DNA of 64,000 nt from Solicoccozyma terricola (GCA_001600875.1 BCLD01000007.1:770238-834237); one strand, 5' to 3'. Positions 49,781 through 61,902 are shown, counted from the stretch's first letter. A program made the numbers and translations. The notes: a model not told the origin generated them from the letters alone.

Positions 49781-52700
49781 CATATGGTGTGGATTGGAAG
49801 GATGTACTGGCGAGTCAACAGCTGCAGCTTTCTTCTTGTTCGACATCATCTGGAGCATGTTTTCCCTGGAAATGCCATATCAAATGTTCTGTCTGTTATC
49901 CATATTTTCTTTGAGGTGGGAACGTAATATGGGCTGTACATCAACAGGGTCAGAATGGGTGACCAACATAAGCTGGCACACTGTACTTGCCCTTGTTTTG
50001 CATGCAAACCCACACCACCATTGAGGACACTGGTACCATCCATCAATCAACGACTGTGGATATCCAACAAGGTCAATTCCAATCACCAATGGTGGCGATT
50101 GTTAATCACCCTTTGGACCTCTTCTGCAGGAAAACCAGAGGTATTTGATTCATCCATGGTTTGCTCTATGGGTGACTCTACGTCGACGCAATCCTGCTCG
50201 ACATAATCCTGCAGAAAAGCCATCAATCAGAAACATGATACAATCAGCATAGATTTTTCGTCCACTCACCCGATATTGATGTCTGATAATCGGCACAGGG
50301 ATCTTGTCCTACAGCATGAACAATGTTGCTGGATTGCTGTAACGCAGACCTCATCTCAATGTCCTCGACACGATCTTCTTTTGGCGAGACTGGATGAGCA
50401 TTGACTGGAGTTTCAGATCAAGGCAGTGTGACAGCATGTACCTGTCAGTTAAAGTTTCAGTGAATGCCTTCCACTGACATACTGTTTTTATGTGCTTCCT
50501 GGATGACTGTGGGTGACACTCCGGATGGGAATGCACCCCAATGAATCAATGATGAGTCCATGAATTTCAACAGGCCACCTTCCTTCACGATTGATCGTAA
50601 TGGCTTGGAGGCTTGGGCATCATCGTATCTTGAAAAATGTATCAGCTCTATGCAAGGGGTGTTGTCACCATCAGTGCTTTAGATATCTGGGTATCCGACA
50701 GATCATGGCTAATCATCCCACCCATGTTCCATTCCCCAGCAATCACCCACCCCCTACCATACCGGCACCACCATCATCGTCATCGGTTATGATGATGACG
50801 ATATAAGCATCCTTAGCAACACTGAGTATGGGCTGTACAAAGTTACCAGGCGGATATCGACGAGGATGAGGAGGTCAAGGAGGAGAATCAGGAGGAGGAG
50901 GTCATCGAGGAGAATCACGAGGTTGAGGATAATAACCTAGACATGGAATCGCGGTTCAACCAGACATCAAGCCACAGATTGACGATATCAGGGACTTTAT
51001 CAAACCCGAGGTCGATACCGATGTAGACGAGGACATCCACCCAAGGGCCAAGATCGACGAGGACATTAAACGGATAGTTGCCTCCGGACTATACAATCTT
51101 TTGGGCTCCGAGCTGGCTTTAAGTGACGCACTTTTTCCCAACAACCTCCCTTCTGCGTTACTTATGGATATCAGAAAGAGGTTGGAAACCAGCTTCAAGG
51201 GTAAACCGATGGAGTCTCGAGGGGTTAAGAGGAAGTTTTGATCGTTTTTGGGTGTTCTTTTGTATTTCCTCTGATATAATCCAAGATCATAGTCTTCAAG
51301 AGCAGCCTCGGGAGGTTCTTCAGGGAAAATTTGGATATCGTCCATGGTGCCAGTATTATTGAGTAACAGTGCTGCCAGAATCCAATTGGGTGTCCAGGCG
51401 AATGCGCAGATGCCTAATGACAGGACAGCGAGGAGTGAGTGAATGGAAAGAATGTTCACCATTGCCATCCTTCTGATGACCTCTATCAGGTGGAGTTACA
51501 CCCATTGCTCCCACTCCCACATGTACTCGAATCAACCCTTACCCATTCTCTCCACTTTATCGTGGCTCTGCTCCACCCATTCCCCCTGGTCGTCCCATGC
51601 CCTCCCACAAATCCATGCAACCAGCAGTTCGATATGCGCCATATGCTGACCTGTGTGTCCCAGTATCGCAGTGATTCCTATCACCACAATGCCAACCAGC
51701 ACAATGCCAACTACTGATCCTTGCGACCTATCCTTCTGGTCCTTCCATGTAGACTGCTACTGTCCTCTCTGCAACATATTCCGACAAGGTGCGATGGCTC
51801 ACCAACATGTATCAAAACCTATCGCTCCACACACTCAAGTAAATACGGATCTAGATGCAAGCGATTCACTCTTCAGTCTTCATAGCAAGGTGATGACTCT
51901 TGATGATTCACCGATAGATGATGATCTTGGAAACGAGATGGAGGGGATGATAAATGGATTAGGTCTATGGTTACAGAGGTGGAGGAGGAACCATGTATTT
52001 GGGCGTTAAAGAAATGAAAACGTGGATGAAGAGGTGAGTGTGTGTGTGTGTTTGTTTACATCGAAGCTGACGCAGTTGGCCATGGGTTTGATGTTGGTTG
52101 AGTTCTTCCAACAGTTTTTTTGTAGGGGGTAAGGTTCCCGGATCCACAAGCTGACTCCCATCCCCCTCTGTACCTTTCACTACTGGCATTCGAATCACAG
52201 GACTCCAATTATCGAGGGGCAGAGTAGATTTCTGATGTGAATGAGATTGGTGGAGCCAAAGGAGGGTCAAACAAACTGGATCCTTGTGGTAGAGTGGTCT
52301 TGATGCCACTTTCGATATCGAGGTCTTCCTTGTTGCCTTCCCCTTCCCCTTGAGGTTCCGAAGTTTGCGGCAGAACAGTCTCGAGCACCTCTTGTGTGAT
52401 TGTGACAGCTGGTGCAATGACTGTTGGTAGTGACTCGCAAACTGGCAGAGCTATCGGTTTTGCTGTAGTTGTGATGGTGGCAATGGGAACAGAGGATGGG
52501 GATTTCACACTGGGTGGACTGTTCGATTGTAAACCGTTGATACCAATGTCATCGAAACGTTGAATTGCCATGTTGTTTACATTGTAGGTGTTGGCTGAGG
52601 ACATGTCCTCTGCTGGCGGACTCGAACATGCAGAGGTTTCGATGACTAAGGCCTCCTCGATTGTGAAACTGGTCCCACTTAGTGTGACTTCATTCATGAG

Positions 52701-53051
52701 ATTCATCACTATCTGAACAGTTTCAGCTTGCCATTCCTTGATGAGGCATGAAATTCCATCACGATTCCAGCATCCTCTTGTGTTCACCAGAAGGCAACAT
52801 TTGGACCGAGGATGTACTCGATCGAATCCTCGTGTTGAATGCACAGAAAGTCGGACCAATCTGCTGTGTAAGTGGTCGGAAATCTTGTTCCATCGGCCAC
52901 AACACACAACAGCGAAATGTTGTACACATCCAGCAAAATGACGAGGGTGTAATCTGACTCAGTCAGGGCAGGATTCAGCATTGCCATAATCACTCTGTTG
53001 GGAGGCGCTGGTTGCGCTGATGGTCCAACATTTTCGATCGCTAACAAGATG
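49781..53051. other. Gene debris between LTRs, no complete gene supported
   Basis: Plus strand: an exon-like frame at about 50,940-51,241 reads DIRDFIKPEVDTDVDEDIHP and ends LETSFKGKPMESRGVKRKF-stop, preceded by an acidic stretch; another frame lies at 51,653-52,009. Minus strand: a 232-codon frame at 52,209-52,907, rich in S, T, P and V. Acceptor-like and donor-like sites exist, but I cannot join a full gene. Confidence 0.35.
52209..52907 (-). CDS. Hypothetical protein, 232 codons, low-complexity
   Basis: The longest open frame in this interval. The first 90 residues are mixed, and the rest is rich in S, T, P, V and I (VIAPAVTITQEVLETVLPQT). It has no recognisable domain, no clear promoter, and is probably an exon of a decayed gene. 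Listed because it is uninterrupted. Confidence 0.25.
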   Translation of the reverse strand: MCCGRWNKISDHLHSRLVRLSVHSTRGFDRVHPRSKCCLLVNTRGCWNRDGISCLIKEWQAETVQIVMNLMNEVTLSGTSFTIEEALVIETSACSSPPAEDMSSANTYNVNNMAIQRFDDIGINGLQSNSPPSVKSPSSVPIATITTTAKPIALPVCESLPTVIAPAVTITQEVLETVLPQTSEPQGEGEGNKEDLDIESGIKTTLPQGSSLFDPPLAPPISFTSEIYSAPR

Positions 53052-53200
53052 TGTAAGGAATGTAACTGCAAAGTAACATTCATTAACCGGACCTCCTAAC
53101 CGTATGGCAAAAGGTCACAATTCCAGACCAGAGGTGGAATTGCATTTGCAGTTGTATATAAACCAACACATCTCAGGATCAGATCCCTATAATCCTGATA
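53052..53200 (+). mobile_element. Family-V LTR copy without matching TSD
   Basis: It starts TGTAAGGAATGTAACTGC and ends ataatcctgata, matching the 150-bp V element in the arms, including its internal TATATAAACC box. The flanks (agatg, ccacc) differ. Confidence 0.65.
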
Positions 53201-53909
53201 CCACCGACTTCTTGGAAACGGCCATTACTATGGTTCGATTCTGTCACTTTATTAACTTCTCCGATTCACTTCCGAAGATCAATCGTATCATCTCACCAGG
53301 ACTTGCTCCAAGATATGAATGGGCTTTAATGTGAAGGGTTTATGTATGTGCATTGTGCAAGCATATGGAGGTGAGATGGCGTTTTTGTTTTAGGTTGAGT
53401 CCTTACTAATTTATTACTGTGAAACCTCACAGGAATGCTTAGTGATAGGAATCACTTTTGGCTTGGATCGGTGAGTACATGAGAAGGTATGGTATCCACC
53501 ACTGCAAAGACTAAGGGATTTCGCCACAGGTTTCCCGACTTGTGTGCATACCTTCAACCACCCCCCTCACAGACTCATCCACACCCTCTCCTCAATTGTA
53601 GGATCACACCTAATGTCTTTATGTACATTTCGACTATTTCTCCAAGATTCATCAATATCGAAGAGACCAACATGTACCTGAAGCAGGTTCTGGAGGATGG
53701 TATGCACCTCTCTCGTGCAGGTATCACTGCAGCTCTTCATGCACCAGCGATCAATGGTGTCAGCAGTTTGCACACTGTGCAAGGGATGATTGGGTGGTTG
53801 CTCGTGAAGAAGTATCATCACTTTGCCTATCCTATGGTAGCCAGAGAAGTAATGGCACACCAGAATCAGTGCTATAAGCACCCGGGCAGTCAAGCATGGG
53901 AAAGGTACA

Positions 53910-54698
53910 ATGCCACAGAGTGAGTTCCAGAAGCAATGCTTCAGCAACCACTTAACTAATGAGGTACTTGTAAACAGGACCAAGTCCTGTACCACCAAGG
54001 TTAGGTTCAATGAGCGGGGTAATCAACAAGCCCGAGATGCTTTCAAGGTGGAGGCAGTGAGGGTAGCAAAGGACATTGCGAGAACTTGGATGCAGGTGAG
54101 CCATGGGTCATTCAATGCCTCTCTGAATCACCTGACACTCGGGTTCATGCAGATCAAAGGATGTGATGTTGAAACTTTTCTGAAATGGGATGCTGCTCTC
54201 CGAATGCAAAGAACTGCAGCAAATGGCATGAGTGAAGATCGACGTGGTAGTGACATCTCAATCGATCCTCGTCAAGCATTCTTTTTCAACATCTGGCATA
54301 TCAGGATGGGTTTGCAAGGATACACCACTCATGCATCATTCAAGGATCCCTACTCGCAAAAGATCTTCAATGTCCACTTTACTTGCCTGGCAGTCTTGGG
54401 CGGGGATAGATCGATCCATGCAAGTCTCTGCTTTCACCGGGACATCGATTCTCACAGGAAGATTGTTCGAGTGCTCAATGATGTTCTAAGCATCCCAGTC
54501 CATCAGCTCACCAAGCAAAACATGTTCATCATGAGGATGCAAGTCGAAACTAGGCAACCACTCCTCAATGCTGTCATCCTGGACAACTCCTGCCATTTTT
54601 CACTTGGTCTGACAATCTCCATGTGCCAATACCTAGGTCTACATCTGCCTCTTCAGCCTGTGTATCTCTGGCACTTGCTCAGACTCCAGGTAGATCTC
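53910..54698 (+). pseudogene. Unrecognised gene fragment (arm B), cut by a U LTR
   Basis: An open frame starts MPQSEFQKQCFSNHLTNEVL and continues through RTWMQ and KWDAALRMQRTAANGMSEDR to WHLLRLQVDL, where the U LTR begins at 54,699. A GTGAGC...ATGCAG segment at about 54,093-54,150 could be an in-frame intron. An upstream frame (MYLKQVLEDGMHLSRAGITA, from 53,671) may be an earlier exon. No domain is recognised. Confidence 0.4.
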
Positions 54699-54829
54699 TG
54701 TCATGGGAATGTTGTTGAATTTACACCCGCACACTTAACCAAAAGGCTACATGACCATTCTCTTAATGGTCTTCAACTACTATGCATCTTAAGGGCAAGG
54801 ATAGGTGGTAATGGTTAATAACCATTACA
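54699..54829 (+). mobile_element. Solo LTR, family U copy 1 (arm B), TSD ATCTC
   Basis: 131 bp from TGTCATGGGAATG to ACCATTACA, flanked by ATCTC at 54,694-54,698 and 54,830-54,834. It is unusually short for an LTR. Confidence 0.75.
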
Positions 54830-54836
54830 ATCTCCC

Positions 54837-55783
54837 ATGGTTGGTTCTTTGAAATCATCCCAACATGAGACACCGTGGTCCTCATCTTCAACCTTCATAT
54901 CCCCAGCCTTTGCTCCAACAATGAAGTCTCGTCACATGCTGACTCTGTCTCGTGGTTCTCTGGTATCGCCAAGTTTCACGGCGACCTCGATGTCCGGTGA
55001 GAGTGTGAAGATGGGCGAGATAGATGACTCAGCAAGGGGCCTCGAAATCGCTACCATGATGAACCAACCAGCTAGCGTAATGGATGGTCTTCGTGTTTCA
55101 TACTTCAGGCCTGAAACCGACGTTGAAAAGCACCTCGACCTCCAATTGAAGCTTTGGAACATGCCTCCAAAGACCACCAATGGAGCAGGATACTGGCCTG
55201 GCCTTGGTCCCATCTTCATCAATGGGCAGCTGTAAAGAATGCAACTGCAAAGTAACATTCATTAACCGTACCCCTTACCATTACGGCAAAAGGTCACAAT
55301 TCCAGACCAGAGGTGGAATTGCATTTGCAGTTGTATATAAACCCCACACGTCTCAGGATCAGATCCCTATAATCCTGACAGCAGCTATGCTGCTCTACAT
55401 GCAAACAGTTACTTACTGATGTCGTCGACAGTGGTCCGTCTGATAAAGAATCAGCGAAACACATCAAGGTGAGTGTGATATCACAGTCAATTCTTCACCT
55501 AAGCTGATGGTTTTGTATGTCATTCACATACACAAGAATGTCAAGCACACCTTCGAATGTGCCACAAACAAGGCTTTCATCGAAGCCCTTCCGAAGATGA
55601 TTGAATGCTTCCAGCCAGGTGCTGATGCTAGCTTCAAGTGCCATCTGCATCCTCCAAATGACAGTGGGTGGGCTCAAAGGTCAGAGGTGCAGATCATCTC
55701 TACAAGTGATGGCAACCACCCCTATCACATTTCCACACCATGTCCAGTAATCTCTCAACCGATACAACTCCCACTACCATGAC
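54837..55783 (+). pseudogene. Unrecognised gene broken by a V LTR (arm B copy)
   Basis: The frame opens MVGSLKSSQHETPW, has a serine/threonine-rich start, and reads DLQLKLWNMPPKTTNGAGYW before the V LTR at 55,231. Ignoring the LTR and one GCAGC, the frame continues CCSTCKQLLTDVVDSGPSDK, passes a 35-nt GTGAGT...CTAAG intron and goes on MVLYVIHIHKNVKHTFECAT to QPIQLPLP-stop. It was therefore an intact coding gene when V inserted. The function is unknown; the product has no transmembrane segment or recognised motif. Confidence 0.45.
55231..55380 (+). mobile_element. Solo LTR, family V (arm B), TSD GCAGC
   Basis: 150 bp from TGTAAAGAATGC to AATCCTGACA, flanked by GCAGC at 55,226-55,230 and 55,381-55,385. 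It contains a TATATAAACC box at about 55,332, which fits an LTR promoter. Confidence 0.8.
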
Positions 55784-55960
55784 TCCATGGTCCACATGAC
55801 CTGGCGAGCAGTTCCTTGTGACCGGGAAGTGGTTTATGGAGAATCCAATGCCAGCTCTGGAAGCTGCATCCGATGAACATATCAACAGATTAATCGATTT
55901 GAAACAAAAGGACATGATTGTGTTGCTCAATGATGTGAAAGACAGCCTCAAGACGATGTG

Positions 55961-56093
55961 TGTCATGGGAATGCTGTTGAATTGACATCCGCACACTTAA
56001 CCGAAAGGCTACTTGACCATTCTCTTAATGGTCTTCAACTACTATGCATCCTAAGGGCTAGGAAAGGGTGGTAAGGGTTAATAACCTTACACA
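55961..56093 (+). mobile_element. Solo LTR, family U copy 2 (arm B), TSD ATGTG
   Basis: 133 bp from TGTCATGGGAATG to ccttacaca, flanked by ATGTG at 55,956-55,960 and 56,094-56,098. Confidence 0.7.
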
Positions 56094-57733
56094 ATGTGAG
56101 CCGATATCACGACTTTGAAGGCTGACATGACAGAAGTGAAGGCGAGTATCGGGACTCTTAGCAATCATCAGGATGTACAGTGAGTTTGGGCTCGGCAATG
56201 CTGAAGCATCTACGGTGACACATTGAAGATCAGCATTTCAATACCTGCCAAGATGAGGGTGGATCAATCATGCACCGATGGACTCAATTGCCACGTTTGG
56301 AAAGGGACAAAGCTTTCTTCGATAGGGAATTCTTCCTTCCACCTCTCTCTCGTCTCTTCAATGACAAGGCTCACTGGGGTCCATGGGAGGATTGGGAAGA
56401 GGCAACAGTCGGGATCTTCTGGCGGATCACCAGAGGAAAATGGCACAATGGTGTCGATTACTTTCTCTCATACAAGTTAGGGAGAGCTCTGGTGGCGGTT
56501 TGCAAGCATCTGTGTGAGCTCAAAAGAGAGGGTTTCTTCCTCGCCTAGTTTCTCTTCTGCTCTAGATAATCGTAGATAAAATAGTTCCCCTGCAATACAA
56601 TGATTATGTTCTCTTTCTACATTATTTCTACGTAAACCAGACACATTTGTTAGATCGACCACCACACACCACATGGACTCCACTGATTCCTATAAACCCA
56701 GTCCATCCCTTAAAAGACACACAACATGCTGATGGTAGTCAGCCTTCAAGCTTGGAGAGAATTCACCGACCTTCCTTTGGTGGTCCATGACCCCGCCAAG
56801 GCATTCCATCCCATTGCGACTGCACATTGGACAATCTGAACTGGAACACCAACCAGAACAACCATGAGCCTTGTCAATTGACATCCAAGACAAGGAGCAA
56901 CAGGCTGTGAGAAGAGTAAGCTTGTTGGCCACTGATAATGGTAGGGAAACCACTTGCCTGTATCCTGAGAGCTATGATACCATCAGTTGCCATAAAGTTC
57001 CTTTGTTTTGCCTTCTCAGACTGGAGGACCAACAGCTCGTAAAGTTGACATGCTGACTAAAGCAAGAAGGAGAAACAATAAAATAACTCATGAGCACCTT
57101 TGCCAAAGCCGGTGCAGCGATGACTTTGGTGGCATTGAGGGCATGATCTTCCTTGGCCTGCATGTTGGTGGTGGTATGTTTTGCAATCATCTTCTTGTTT
57201 TAAACGTGGTGAGACTCTTTGTGCATGTGCAGCAAGACAAGGGAAAGTACTGACAATAATTTCCTCCTTGTTCTTCTTCACCACCTTGTCCTCTTTTTTA
57301 AGAAGTTTCCCCTTGTTCTCCTTTCTGCATGGGTCTGGCACAACGTCCATGAATTTCTGCTTCTTGAATGTGCCGGAAGGTAGTTTGATATCCACATCTG
57401 TCAGATGAACAAACCAAATGGAAGGGTATCAGAGCTGCTATGTCTGACCGGAACATTTGCTACCCAAGAGCCCAAAAACTCACGATCTTCCTCTTCAACT
57501 CCAAATCGACAATGGTCTTCCTCTTCATCTCCAAATCGTCGACGGTCTTCACCTTCCCTGATGGAATAACCCTAGGTGCAAAAATCACATAGTTCTTGAT
57601 CTTCTTTGCTGGCTGGCTTGACTCCACGCTCTGCAGAGGAAAGAACAAGATGGGAAGATCAAGTTGAGACCCGACGGATTAAAGACGGGTAATCGAGGGA
57701 CATGTGCTCACCGTTTTCCTCTTGACAATCTGG

Positions 57734-58552
57734 TGTCAGGTGCTGGTCTTTCTTCGTGGACTTAGCGGCTTTCGGACTCCTCGTTTCACGAGATAGGACT
57801 AAAAGGCTTAATCCGAAGAGGACTGTTATGACTGTATTCGGGAACTCACGCAAGTTAGTTTCAGGTCTATCCCTATACTCACTATGTAACACTGGGATCC
57901 AATGATCTAATGTAGTATGAGTGGTTAGGTAGTGAGCCTAAGTCGATATACGATTAGTCGAGATGCGAGTGGCAAATGTAGTGTCATGGAATGCGATGCA
58001 TTAATAGGATGAATTACAATAGAGAGAAGAGGTCCATAAGGGCACACTCTTTATAGTAAAACGAAAGTAAAGAACAATGAAGAGAGATATCATATAGTGG
58101 CAATATCTCGAAGCATGAAGGAGAATAAAGATGTCTTAACTGTCCGAGAGCAACCCATCGATATCTAGAGAGATCCATCAGTTTCTAGAGATGTCCGTTG
58201 ATTGCAAGAGAGATCCATCATTTGCAATCGAGGGGCATCAGTCATAATCGAGGGAGTCCGATTAGTCCAAGAGGCATAAGAGGAGAGTGAAAGAAATAGA
58301 CTTAAGTCAAGTAAGGATTCGTATCCTAATCCGGACTTAGATGCATAGAGTCTGAGGCCATACGAGAGATGATGACGGATATTTGGACTGCTCTTCTAAG
58401 TCAGTTACAATATAGTAGAATGCTTAGAGAGCAGAGTCATCCATCATTGGAGAAGGAAAAGTTTCGGTCGGACTACTGAACTGTGATTGACTATCACGTG
58501 GTATTTAACAAATGACGTGTCCAGTGTTGAGTAGATTGGTCGTATCCTTACA
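57734..58552 (-). mobile_element. Family-Z LTR copy 2
   Basis: About 819 bp running tgtcaggtgctggtctttc to gtcgtatccttaca, the inverse of the Z copy at 42,583-43,259. The flanks TCTGG and GCCCC do not match. It lies 67 bp outside arm B, whereas the other Z copy lies inside the core next to arm A. Confidence 0.75.
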
Positions 58553-58982
58553 GCCCCATCTCGTACGAGTTGGGTCGAGCTGAACACGTGTAAATTCAAC
58601 ACTTATCGGCGGAATGCTGCCAGAATGGAGTAGAATGGGTCATTGTCAAGCCGCGATCGTCGCCCAAGTGGCCGCTACTAAGGACCAGGCTCTGATGCAG
58701 TCTTAGGGTAACAAATAGGCCATGGAGACACCCTTCTGATGCAGCGTAGACATGTAGGGACCAATAGCAGCTGCAACTATTGGCTTAGATGTAGTCTTTC
58801 TTAGTATAGTTAAAGGATATACTAAGTTATCATATTTTCGCTCAATACAAGTCTCTAGGACAAATTCGAGTGCTCTCTTCGAATCTAATACCCCCTCCAG
58901 TCCAACACTACCTCCTAGCGGATCCTATGACCATCTAGGAGGGTCTGGTGACCATCTATGGTCTCCAATCTTTAACTAAAGC
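58553..58982. other. Repeat-derived spacer
   Basis: No gene. The sequence is AT-richer than the gene region (cttagtatagttaaaggat) and is probably older retrotransposon debris. Confidence 0.35.
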
Positions 58983-59297
58983 GCTTGAACCTACGATCCA
59001 CAAACTACACTACACTACACTTTTTGCCCTTTGTAGTGCAGTGTAGTGATCTGAGAAATGACTTACTACACTACGTAGTGTAGTGATTCAAAAATGTGTC
59101 ACGGGAATTCCTCTGATACGAACAATGACCCCCTATCGCCACCGTGCTGGGGTATCGCTCGCCTATGACACGTCATCATACACGTTGCCCAACATCAGAG
59201 TCACCCCTGACTACTACTGTCGCTCCGTTGCTGTGTCCAGTAGGAGGGACACAACGCTAAAGGACCTCCGCCCCACTACATGGCCCGACGACCATTC

Positions 59298-59758
59298 TGT
59301 CACGAACCTTAGGACTATCACCAAGGACTTGACTAAGAACTGAATGACTCTTGTGTCTTGCTGACTAAGACTTGACTTGAACTGGTGCCGTGATTACTTG
59401 ATGACTAAGATGATGGTGTGATAGTCCAACCTTGTTTGTATGACAAGGGTATTGACATATGATAATCTTTCCTGAGGAAAGAGTACAAGAGGGGGGTCTA
59501 CAACAGTGATTTAGGTTTGCTTATATACCTGTTCTGGGTGGTGGCAAACAGGGTGACCAAGGTGGTTGCCACTGCTGCTTACCAATCTTTCTAGCAAGTT
59601 CCAGTGACTTCCTTGTTCTAGCAAGTTCCATGCTTAGGTAATCAAGTCAGGTGACTTTAATGTTCTAGCAAGTTCCATGCTTGAGTAAGCAAATCAGGTG
59701 ACTGCTATTGCCACTGCTTAGCAATCACTCAGTTGCCACTGAGGTTCGATTCATGACA
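59298..59758 (+). mobile_element. Solo LTR, family Y copy 2, TSD CATTC
   Basis: 461 bp from TGTCACGAACC to GATTCATGACA, flanked by CATTC at 59,293-59,297 and 59,759-59,763. Confidence 0.88.
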
Positions 59759-60261
59759 CATTCGATAGGGATAAATGGTCGCACGCCATCCATCAACGTT
59801 CTTCTGCTCCATCTCCCTGTCACCATCGACGGGTAGCGACCTGCCGGGACCCATCTGGACCTTACGCCAGCTCGCTTCCAGTCTCCATCCTCGTAGCCGA
59901 GTATCACTGACCAAAGGGAGTTATGACGACACCCTATGGGACGTCCCGATCAAGACATGGACGAATGGGGATTGCTAGGATACCTTTTGGCACCTTGGCA
60001 GATGGCCTGGATGCCATAGGAGGTCCAAGAATGCTTAGGACCATGGACGTCGTGATCCGGATTGCAAATATGTCGTTCGAGGGATGCTGGCATTAGTGGT
60101 ATGGTCCAGACAGGACTGGTGAGCAGCCAGGGTTTCCCTGTCCGTTTTTAGGTACATAAGGAAGCCTTCTGTACGTCTCTTTATATTGCTATCTTCCCTT
60201 GAGCAATATTATCAATTGTATTCCCACATAAAGCATCACACGAGTGACCTTTGCCCATAGG

Positions 60262-60899
60262 TGTCAGGAGCAGATCTTTCGGTGGGTCTTGATGACCGGG
60301 GAGAAAAGAAAGATCGGCAGATGATGGATATCAGGGCCCTCACTGTGGGATTCAGATCCAGTTGCCGATAATGTTAAGGTGAAGAGATAGGTCGGGCCTG
60401 ATGTCAGGTGGCCGGAGATGTCGAGGGCCTAAAGTGGGTAGCTAATCCAAGGGTCGATCGATAAGATGTGCAGACGATGTATAGGTCACGAGAATGTCTC
60501 TCTAATACAAGGTGAGGAAAGAGGGAAAGCCATCTGCCAGAGGGCAGGGCTCCCATATATGTACATGTTCGTATCGGCGAGATACTCAGAAAGAAAGAGA
60601 GAAAAGAAAGAAAGAGCGGGCCTGCCATCAGGTGTTTGCCCGAACAGCCAATCGGCAGGCACAGCGATGATGGCGTTAATCTGGCGAAGTCCATCTGTCG
60701 GCGATGATATGGCTAAGTCCTTCCATCGGTTACTACGTCCATCCATCGGCGAGTAGGATGGGCCTGATGTTCGACATATGCCCGGACGTTCGAGAGGAGC
60801 CCGAATATCAGAGGCTTGAGCACCACGGATGGAGGGATCGGTGATGGGGAATCCGCGGAACGGTGAGGATTCGGGCCTGATAAAGGTCGTATCCTTACA
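60262..60899 (-). mobile_element. Solo LTR, family W copy 3, TSD ATAGG
   Basis: 638 bp from tgtcaggagcagatc to gtcgtatccttaca (inverse of copy 2), flanked by ATAGG at 60,257-60,261 and 60,900-60,904. Confidence 0.88.
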
Positions 60900-60964
60900 A
60901 TAGGCGTTCAAGCTAGACCTCTTACTTCACAAGGCTGCCATGCTTGCACCCATGTATACGAACC

Positions 60965-61563
60965 TGTAAGGATACGACCTTTCCCAGGCCTCCTCCTTAC
61001 CGTTCCGTGGTGCCACACTCCACGGATATTCGTCCATGTCGACACCACAATGCATGCTCGGCCATCTCAGCATCGTTCACCGTCCTCACGCCCGCCCAAT
61101 CGCCCTTGCTAACGGCGAATGACCGGGGACTGCTCTTGTGTACGTCTTTCATCCTTTTTTCCTCTTTTTTCATCTCGCTACATGAGATACGCACGAGTAC
61201 ATATAATGGGAGCCCTCTACCTTCGGTGGACGGTCTTTTCCCTTTTCCTCACCCTGTATTAGACCTAATTCTGCGGAGTATACATCGTCTGCGCATAAAA
61301 CACTTCACTTCCCTCGATCGATCGTCCTCAGACTAGCTACCTTTCGGACAACGATCTCTTCTCTCACTTTTGACCCTCAATTACTTCATCTCTTTCGGCC
61401 ACTGATCCAGCGTCGCCGATTCTCTCTCTCTCTTGTCGTCAACGTCACTTCGTTCACCTTAATGGCGGTTCTGAATCTAACTGCGAGAGGCCCGATCATT
61501 CGTCATCTGCCAACGCTTCTTCGACCACCGCTCCCACGGAATCTGAAAGCCTAGCACCTGACA
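60965..61563 (+). mobile_element. Solo LTR, family W copy 4, TSD GAACC
   Basis: 599 bp from TGTAAGGATACGACC to ctagcacctgaca, flanked by GAACC at 60,960-60,964 and 61,564-61,568. It is more diverged from copies 2 and 3 than those are from each other. Confidence 0.85.
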
Positions 61564-61902
61564 GAACCCTGGCCACTGCACATCGACGTCAACGGACAGC
61601 GACATGCTATAGGACATAGCTGATCGAACATTGGATAGAGAGTCAGGTGACTTGTCTATCTCGAACGTGGCGATCGACGTTAGATCGTTACAAAATGTAG
61701 TGATTTATGTGGTGTAGTTAACTACATGTAGTGATTCTAGGTTACATAACCCATTTCTAACACCCTTTGCACTTTGTTGCCCTAGAAAGTGAGTGGGACC
61801 TTGGAATTGCAACAAAAAGCAGCTGTGAAGACAGTTTGCTTCTGATGCAAGCACTCTTGTGGACCAGAGAATGTATTTCGAGCATTGTAGATTGAGCATG
61901 GG

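Larger units (their letters stand above)
53775..57666 (+). repeat. Inverted-repeat arm B
   Basis: Reverse complement of arm A (38,500-42,370). The near-identical core is about 54,024-57,444. The outer segments are diverged (for example QGMIGWLLVKKYHHFAYP here, QGMVGWLLAKKYRHFAYP in A). The arms are separated by 11.4 kb. Confidence 0.9.
59097..61692 (+). mobile_element. Family-X LTR copy 4, TSD AAATG, with three nested LTRs
   Basis: From TGTCACGGGAATTCC to gttagatcgttaca, flanked by AAATG at 59,092-59,096 and 61,693-61,697. Nested inside are Y (59,298-59,758), W (60,262-60,899) and W (60,965-61,563), each with its own 5-bp duplication. Subtracting them leaves 883 bp, close to the 826-bp copy 3. 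Confidence 0.88.
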
